Source: an uncultured Blautia sp. (GTDB taxonomy: Bacteria; Bacillota; Clostridia; Lachnospirales; Lachnospiraceae). From it: a stretch of DNA of 64,000 nucleotides. Made by a program: the position numbers and the translations under genes. Below are positions 59,089-64,000 of the stretch, one piece after another (position 1 is the stretch's first letter; every line of letters begins with the position of its first letter). The DNA lies in the NCBI GenBank assembly GCA_900553515.1, contig USDN01000007.1, positions 1-64,000 on the forward strand. The letters are read 5' to 3'. The notes under the pieces are model-generated. The model did no database searches. It saw only the letters and a program-made list of their open reading frames with translations, and was not told the DNA's origin.

Positions 59089-61728
59089 TTATGCCAGCTG
59101 CTGCTCCAGGATTCCTGCTGCTGCGTCAATAGCTTCCTGAGCCTTTTCCGGATTCTTACCACCGGCCTGAGCCATATTTGGACGGCCGCCGCCGCCTCCT
59201 CCTGCGATAGCTGCCACTGCCTTGATCAGATTTCCCGCATGAGCTCCGGCTTTCTGTGCTCCATCTGTAGCCATGGCAAGAAGATTTACTTTGCCGGCGT
59301 TTACAGCTGCAAGAAGCACAACACCTTCTCCAAGCTTTTCTTTCAGCTGGTCGCCCAGATCGCGGAGTCCGTTCATATCAACACCTTCTACTTTTGCAGC
59401 AAGAAGTTTCACACCTTTTACTTCCACAACCTGATCCATAACATCGCCAAGAGATCCCTGTGCCAGTTTGCTCTTCAGAGAATCATTCTCACTGTGAAGA
59501 GCCTTTACCTCAGCCTGAAGATGTGTAATCTTTTCGGTCACTTCAGACGGCTGGGTCTTCAAAGCCTTAGCAGCTTCCTTCAGCATATTTTCCTGATGTT
59601 TATAATATTCTACTACTGCATTTCCGGTAAGTGCCTCAATACGGCGGACACCTGCTGCAATACCGGATTCAGAAACGATCTTAAAGAGCATGATAGAAGA
59701 TGTATTTTTTACATGGGTACCTCCGCAAAGTTCTTTAGAGAAATCTCCCATAGATACCACACGTACCTTCTGATCGTATTTTTCACCAAAAAGAGCCATC
59801 GCTCCGGATTTTTTCGCTTCCTCAATATCCATCACTGCTGTTTCTACCGGAAGTGCAGCCTGGATCTCCTGATTTACAAGAGCCTCTGTTTTTTCCAGTT
59901 CTTCCTCTGTCATTGCCTGGAAATGAGCAAAGTCAAATCTTAATCTGTCCGGTGTTACCAGAGAACCTTTCTGCTCTACATGAGAACCAAGAACTGTCTT
60001 TAATGCCTTCTGGAGCAGATGGGTAGCACTGTGGTTCTTCTCTGTGTCACGACGCTTGCTTTCTGCAACCTTCAGAGAAACTGTTTCTCCCTGAGAGATC
60101 ATACCGGATTCCATATATCCTACATGACCGAATTTACCGCCGCGGAGTTTAATGGTATCCTCCACTACAAATTTGCCGTTGGCAGTTTCAATTACACCGG
60201 TGTCGCCTTCCTGACCGCCCATGGTAGCATAGAAAGGTGTTTCTTTTACAAAAACAGTACCCTTCTGTCCTTCTACCAGAGAAGAAACCAGCTCGCTTTC
60301 TCCTGCAAGAACGGTTACCTCTGATTCATAAGAAAGATAATCATAGCCTGTAAACTCTGTTGTTACAGAAGGATCGATCTCATCATAAACAGTGGCGTCT
60401 GCTCCCATATAGTTGGTCACTTCACGGGCAGTACGTGCTTTTACTCTCTGCTCTTCCATGGCAGCCTGGAAGCCTTCCTCATCAATTCCGTAACCCTTTT
60501 CCTCAAGGATCTCTTTTGTCAGATCCAGAGGGAATCCATAAGTATCATAAAGCTTAAATGCATTTTCTCCGGAAAGTGTTTTTTCGTCTTTTGCCTTCAT
60601 CTCCTCTTCCATATCAGAAAGGATACGGAGACCCTGGTCAATGGTCTTGTTAAACTGATTTTCTTCATTGGTAAGTACCTTGAAGATAAACTCCTTTTTC
60701 TCCTCAAGCTCTGGATATCCGTCTTTGGAGCCTTTGATCACTTCTGCACTTAATTTCGCAAGGAAAGTTCCTTCAATTCCCAGAAGACGTCCGTGACGGG
60801 CTGCACGGCGGATCAGACGGCGCAGCACATAACCGCGGCCTTCGTTTGTCGGCATGATACCATCAGAGATCATAAATGTAGCAGAACGGATATGATCTGT
60901 GATCAGACGGATAGAAACATCATCCTGATATTCTTTTCCGTATTCTTTATCTGCCACCTGACATACAAGATTACGAAGAGAACAGATAGTATCCACATCA
61001 AAAATAGAATCCACATCCTGAACAACTACAGCCAGACGCTCCAGACCCATACCAGTATCGATATTCTTGTTCTGAAGTGTTTCATAATTGCCGTTTCCGT
61101 CATTTTCAAACTGTGTGAATACGTTATTCCATACTTCCATATAACGGTCGCATTCACATCCTACCGTACAGTCTGGTTTACCGCAGCCATATTTTTCACC
61201 GCGGTCGTAATAGATCTCAGAGCATGGACCACATGGTCCTGCGCCGTGCTCCCAGAAATTGTCTTCCTTGCCAAAACGGAAAATACGCTCTGCCGGAATA
61301 CCGATTTCTTTATTCCAGATATCAAAAGCCTCATCATCCTCCAGATATACAGAAGGATACAGGCGTTCCGGATCCAGTCCTACAACCTCTGTCAGAAACT
61401 CCCAGGACCAGGCAATAGCTTCATGCTTGAAATAATCTCCAAAAGAAAAGTTTCCAAGCATCTCAAAGAATGTACCATGGCGGGCTGTTTTTCCTACATT
61501 TTCAATATCGCCGGTACGAATACATTTCTGGCAGGTTGCCACTCTTGTCCTTGGCGGGATCTCTGCCCCTGTAAAGTAAGGCTTCAGAGGAGCCATACCT
61601 GCATTGATCAGCAGAAGACTCTTGTCTCCCTGTGGCACAAGGGAAAAGCTTTTCATAACAAGATGTCCCTTGCTCTCCATAAAATCCAGGAACATCTGAC
61701 GAAGTTCGTTTACTCCGTATTTTTTCAT
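59089..61728 (-). CDS. alaS: Alanyl-tRNA synthetase
   Basis: Protein of 879 residues, full length. It charges tRNA-Ala and edits mischarged Ser and Gly. The class II core ('ELRQMFLDFMESKGHLVMKSFSLVP', 'RTRVATCQKCIRTGDIENVG') is followed by the editing domain with HxxxH ('HSATHLLQKAL') and the zinc motif 'CGGTHVKNTSSI', then the C-Ala domain with a Gly-run and 'RPNMAQAGGKNPEKA'. ATG at 61728 has GAGGAGG eight bases upstream. It begins 14 bases after tyrS, so it is probably cotranscribed under the tyrosine T-box; no alanine leader is seen. Confidence 0.98.
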   Translation of the reverse strand: MKKYGVNELRQMFLDFMESKGHLVMKSFSLVPQGDKSLLLINAGMAPLKPYFTGAEIPPRTRVATCQKCIRTGDIENVGKTARHGTFFEMLGNFSFGDYFKHEAIAWSWEFLTEVVGLDPERLYPSVYLEDDEAFDIWNKEIGIPAERIFRFGKEDNFWEHGAGPCGPCSEIYYDRGEKYGCGKPDCTVGCECDRYMEVWNNVFTQFENDGNGNYETLQNKNIDTGMGLERLAVVVQDVDSIFDVDTICSLRNLVCQVADKEYGKEYQDDVSIRLITDHIRSATFMISDGIMPTNEGRGYVLRRLIRRAARHGRLLGIEGTFLAKLSAEVIKGSKDGYPELEEKKEFIFKVLTNEENQFNKTIDQGLRILSDMEEEMKAKDEKTLSGENAFKLYDTYGFPLDLTKEILEEKGYGIDEEGFQAAMEEQRVKARTAREVTNYMGADATVYDEIDPSVTTEFTGYDYLSYESEVTVLAGESELVSSLVEGQKGTVFVKETPFYATMGGQEGDTGVIETANGKFVVEDTIKLRGGKFGHVGYMESGMISQGETVSLKVAESKRRDTEKNHSATHLLQKALKTVLGSHVEQKGSLVTPDRLRFDFAHFQAMTEEELEKTEALVNQEIQAALPVETAVMDIEEAKKSGAMALFGEKYDQKVRVVSMGDFSKELCGGTHVKNTSSIMLFKIVSESGIAAGVRRIEALTGNAVVEYYKHQENMLKEAAKALKTQPSEVTEKITHLQAEVKALHSENDSLKSKLAQGSLGDVMDQVVEVKGVKLLAAKVEGVDMNGLRDLGDQLKEKLGEGVVLLAAVNAGKVNLLAMATDGAQKAGAHAGNLIKAVAAIAGGGGGGRPNMAQAGGKNPEKAQEAIDAAAGILEQQLA

Positions 61729-61742
61729 GATTGTTTCCTCCT

Positions 61743-62969
61743 CTATTTCACACACACCTTGTGGAATTTCTTTTTACCGCGTTTCAGCACCATGCCTTCT
61801 TCGCTGAAATCCTCTTTTTTCACTGTGTGTTTGATATCTGTGATCTTTTCACCGTCAATGGACACTCCACCCTGTTCAATGGCACGACGGCCCTCGGAAC
61901 GGGTTGGTACAAGACCGGTTTTTACCAGCATGGTGATAAGGTCAATGCTTCCCTCCTGGAAATCCTCATCAGTCAGCTCTGTAGACGGCATATTCTCTGT
62001 ATTGGCTCCGCCTGCAAAAAGCGCTCTGGCGCCTTCCTGTGCTTTCTTTGCCTCTTCCTCACCGTGTACCAGATTGGTCAGTTCATAAGCCAGTACTTCT
62101 TTGGCTTTGTTCAGCTGGCTGCCTTCCCATTTCGCCATCTCATCGATTTCTTCCAGCGGCAGGAAAGTAAGAAGACGCATACATTTGATCACATCTGCAT
62201 CATCTACATTTCTCCAGTACTGGTAAAAATCAAACGGAGAAGTTTTGTTCGGATCAAGCCACACGGCTCCAGACTGTGTCTTGCCCATTTTCTTTCCTTC
62301 AGAATTAAGAAGGAGTGTGATTGTCATGGCATGTGCATCCTTGCCAAGCTTTCTGCGGATCAGCTCTGTACCGCCCAGCATGTTGCTCCACTGGTCATCT
62401 CCGCCGAACTGCATGTTGCAGCCGTATTTCTGGAACAGCATATAGAAGTCATAGCTCTGCATGATCATGTAGTTAAACTCTAAGAAGCTCAGTCCCTTTT
62501 CCATACGCTGCTTGTAGCACTCTGCCCTCAGCATGTTATTTACAGAAAAGCATGCGCCTACCTCGCGAAGCAGCTCCACATAATTCAGCTTCAGCAGCCA
62601 ATCTGCATTGTTTACCATCAGAGCCTTGTCATCACTGAAATCAATAAATTTGCTCATCTGTACCTTAAAGCAGTCGCAGTTGTGCTGAATCATTTCCGGA
62701 GTCATCATCTGACGCATATCGGTACGTCCGGAAGGATCTCCAATCATTCCAGTTCCGCCGCCAATCAGAGCGATCGGCTTATTTCCTGCCATCTGCAGAC
62801 GCTTCATCAGACAAAGAGCCATGAAATGACCAACATGCAGGCTGTCTGCTGTCGGATCAAAGCCGATATAGAAGGTTGCCTTTCCCTCATTTACCATTTT
62901 TTTGATTTCTTCTTCATTTGTAACCTGGGCAATCAGACCACGGGCTACCAGCTCGTCATAACAATTCAT
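61743..62969 (-). CDS. tyrS: Tyrosyl-tRNA synthetase
   Basis: Protein of 408 residues. Class I motifs are 'PTADSLHVGHFMALC' (HIGH-like HVGH) and 'GKKMGKTQSG' (KMSKS-like KMGKT). Tyrosine-binding residues lie in 'YIGFDPTADS' and 'LNYMIMQSYDF'. A C-terminal S4 domain ('LVPTRSEGRRAIEQGGVSIDGEKITD') binds the tRNA. The ribosome site is GAGAGG. A T-box leader precedes the gene. Confidence 0.97.
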   Translation of the reverse strand: MNCYDELVARGLIAQVTNEEEIKKMVNEGKATFYIGFDPTADSLHVGHFMALCLMKRLQMAGNKPIALIGGGTGMIGDPSGRTDMRQMMTPEMIQHNCDCFKVQMSKFIDFSDDKALMVNNADWLLKLNYVELLREVGACFSVNNMLRAECYKQRMEKGLSFLEFNYMIMQSYDFYMLFQKYGCNMQFGGDDQWSNMLGGTELIRRKLGKDAHAMTITLLLNSEGKKMGKTQSGAVWLDPNKTSPFDFYQYWRNVDDADVIKCMRLLTFLPLEEIDEMAKWEGSQLNKAKEVLAYELTNLVHGEEEAKKAQEGARALFAGGANTENMPSTELTDEDFQEGSIDLITMLVKTGLVPTRSEGRRAIEQGGVSIDGEKITDIKHTVKKEDFSEEGMVLKRGKKKFHKVCVK

Positions 62970-63065
62970 GTTTGTTTCCTCTCTTTCATTTCGTATCTAT
63001 ATTGTTCTTGCGGGATCAGGGTCTTCTTAATGGTGAAACAAGTAGGACGTAATTTCCTATGAACT

Positions 63066-63447
63066 GAAAAAGTCCCCGTCCCTTTGCTGTTTCAAAAGGA
63101 CGAGGACACTGTTCCCCGTGTTACCACCTTTATTCGCAGACGGTTTTCACCGACTGCCTCATGGAGCACTCCATCAGAAAACCGCCAGCCTCTGCAGCTT
63201 CTGAAATGAGCTCTGCTGACCGCTTCCTCGCGGATATGTTCCGGCACAATAACGGATGCCTCTGACCGTCACAGCCTACTGATTGGCAAAATCTCTGCAG
63301 TCCTGCCTCTGTTCGGTGTGAAGCTCCAGGATGTATTCACAAGCTGTCCTCCACGCGCCTCTCATCTTCCGGCTGCTTTCTGTGTGGGGTCTCAGACTGC
63401 TACTTCTTCCCTTCATCGCCTGATAGCATATAAATAGATCTGCTGTT
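63066..63447 (-). promoter_or_regulatory. T-box leader of tyrS-alaS, tyrosine (UAC) specifier
   Basis: This leader of about 380 bases fills the 524-base gap between tyrS and the SGNH gene. The T-box itself reads AAAGGTGGTAACACGG on the minus strand (about 63118-63133). The intrinsic terminator is GTCCTCGTCC (63107-63098) with GGACGGGGAC (63081-63072) followed by TTTTT (63071-63067). The specifier codon is UAC in GTGAATACATCC (63335-63333), giving tyrosine. Uncharged tRNA-Tyr should pair with the leader and favour readthrough into tyrS. Stem I helices lie between about 63300 and 63447. Tyrosine as the effector is inferred from the specifier and from the gene downstream. Confidence 0.92.
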
Positions 63448-63454
63448 ACGGGAA

Positions 63455-63483
63455 ATTATAGCGGCGGGAGGAGGAAATGTCAA
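63455..63483 (-). promoter_or_regulatory. Sigma-A promoter of the tyrS T-box leader
   Basis: On the minus strand TTGACA (63483-63478) and TATAAT (63460-63455) are both perfect, with a 17-base spacer. It lies just after the stop of the SGNH gene at 63494. Confidence 0.88.
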
Positions 63484-63493
63484 GGGTTTTCCC

Positions 63494-64000
63494 TCACTCA
63501 AATTCCGCCCGCACCATCTCACACAGTTTTTCAGCCAGAGCCCGGTGAGAAGCCGCATCCATATGAAGCTGATCAGAGCCTGGTGAGGCAACGGAGGCCG
63601 CATCCAGATACAGGCAGCCCTGGCGCTCTGCCACTGCCCGAAAGCAGGGGGCCAGCTGAGAAGCCAGCTCCACAGATGTCTGATCAAAGCTCTCAAAGGG
63701 ACAATTTTCCAGATCTTCTCCAATTAAAATCGGCGATACCAGAAGAATTTTCGGCGCCTTCCCGCCCCGGTAATCGTATTCCTTGATCATGCGGCAGAGA
63801 TACTCTGCCCCTTTGGCAACCAGCTCCGGAGACAGATGAAAGTTCAGCTTACAGTCATTGGTTCCCAGGCTTACAATCACCAAATCCAGCGGCATATGGC
63901 TTTGAAGGGCAATTGGAAGCGCCATTTTTCCACAGCGGTTTGGCTCAAAGGGATCGTCGTGAACCGTTGTGCGTCCTCCCATGCCTTCTTCTATCACATA
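63494..64000 (-). CDS. SGNH/GDSL-family hydrolase, 5' end outside the window
   Basis: The visible part has 168 residues and continues beyond 64000. The frame's first visible codons are Tyr-Val-Ile-Glu-Glu-Gly (GTG at 63997 is internal, not a start). Family features are 'GGRTTVHDDPFEPNRCG' (as in arylesterase-type SGNH enzymes), 'DLVIVSLGTNDCKLNF' (Asn and Gly of blocks II-III) and the C-terminal Asp-His pair in 'GSDQLHMDAASHRALA'. The catalytic serine block (GDSL) must lie upstream, outside the window. It probably hydrolyses esters; the substrate is unknown. Its 3' end abuts the tyrS promoter. Confidence 0.85.
   Translation of the reverse strand, partial: YVIEEGMGGRTTVHDDPFEPNRCGKMALPIALQSHMPLDLVIVSLGTNDCKLNFHLSPELVAKGAEYLCRMIKEYDYRGGKAPKILLVSPILIGEDLENCPFESFDQTSVELASQLAPCFRAVAERQGCLYLDAASVASPGSDQLHMDAASHRALAEKLCEMVRAEFE

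Noticed and set aside
60793..62088. Plus-strand frame of 431 residues across alaS and tyrS
   Set aside because: It spans two well-supported minus-strand synthetase genes and the gap between them; no motifs and unlike coding composition.
1..64000. CRISPR arrays, transposases, phage genes, defence systems, tRNA and rRNA genes
   Set aside because: None found by reading: no regularly spaced direct repeats, no transposase or integrase motifs, no cloverleaf-like stretch in the intergenic gaps, and almost all genes are conserved housekeeping or sporulation genes.

Overview
The window looks like a stretch of core chromosome from a spore-forming, anaerobic, low-to-mid GC Clostridia member, most likely family Lachnospiraceae; the genus cannot be fixed from this sequence. 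The signs are an alpha/beta small acid-soluble spore protein with a sigma-G type promoter, YlbJ and YtfJ (GerW) sporulation proteins, an Rnf complex, a sodium-pumping decarboxylase cluster, a tyrosine T-box leader, the short HisG plus HisZ pair, and AGGAGG-type ribosome binding sites throughout. I see no rRNA or tRNA gene, insertion sequence, prophage, plasmid gene or CRISPR array. I count 66 genes, and 62 of them lie on the minus strand. The four plus-strand genes are ylbJ, the spore protein gene, rpmB and an RNase H-fold nuclease.

Layout from left to right, with the minus-strand operons reading right to left. 94-7189: a secreted or anchored beta-propeller protein, then the histidine genes hisZ-hisG-hisD-hisB-hisIE, where the last gene carries an N-terminal HisF-like barrel that has lost its catalytic aspartates. 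7186-13505: recU, lepB, a pseudouridine synthase, an unknown membrane protein, a YgiQ radical SAM protein, a small (p)ppGpp synthetase and an M23 peptidase. 13611-19451: pepD with a TIGR04076 protein, ylbJ, a tightly overlapped mgsA-rsmD-coaD-coiled-coil operon, the spore protein and a DUF6465 protein. 19555-23990: recG, a DAK2/FakA-like protein and Asp23, divergent from rpmB. 24035-29281: a 45-residue membrane peptide, ytfJ, a DUF2953 protein, an unknown 103-residue protein, a NUDIX hydrolase and an ftsW/PBP pair with an 89-base overlap. 29288-33686: U32 peptidase, zapA, ruvB, ruvA.

33849-39730: the complete Rnf operon (rnfC-D-G-E-A-B) behind a membrane protein gene. 39871-44867: the RNase H-fold nuclease, a four-domain S1 protein, ispH, cmk and a flavoprotein. 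44943-50264: a five-gene sodium-translocating decarboxylase or transcarboxylase cluster with two different carboxyltransferases (MmdA-like and OadA-like), one biotin carrier, OadB and an enlarged OadG. 50370-58703: two D,D-carboxypeptidases, a zinc phospholipase C-like protein, scpB, scpA, a metallophosphoesterase, a molybdopterin-binding-domain protein and cardiolipin synthase. 58763-63483: rpsU, then tyrS-alaS behind a T-box leader with a UAC specifier. 63494-64000: the 3' part of an SGNH hydrolase gene that runs off the window.

Rnf (ferredoxin to NAD+) and the OadB pump can both move sodium or protons across the membrane, so this segment holds two of the cell's probable ion pumps. No large new system stands out. 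The most unusual items are the degenerate HisF domain fused to HisIE, the two-carboxyltransferase sodium pump cluster, the small membrane peptide at 24035-24172, the cysteine-rich tails on RnfE and on the molybdopterin-binding protein, and alaS placed behind a tyrosine-sensing leader.
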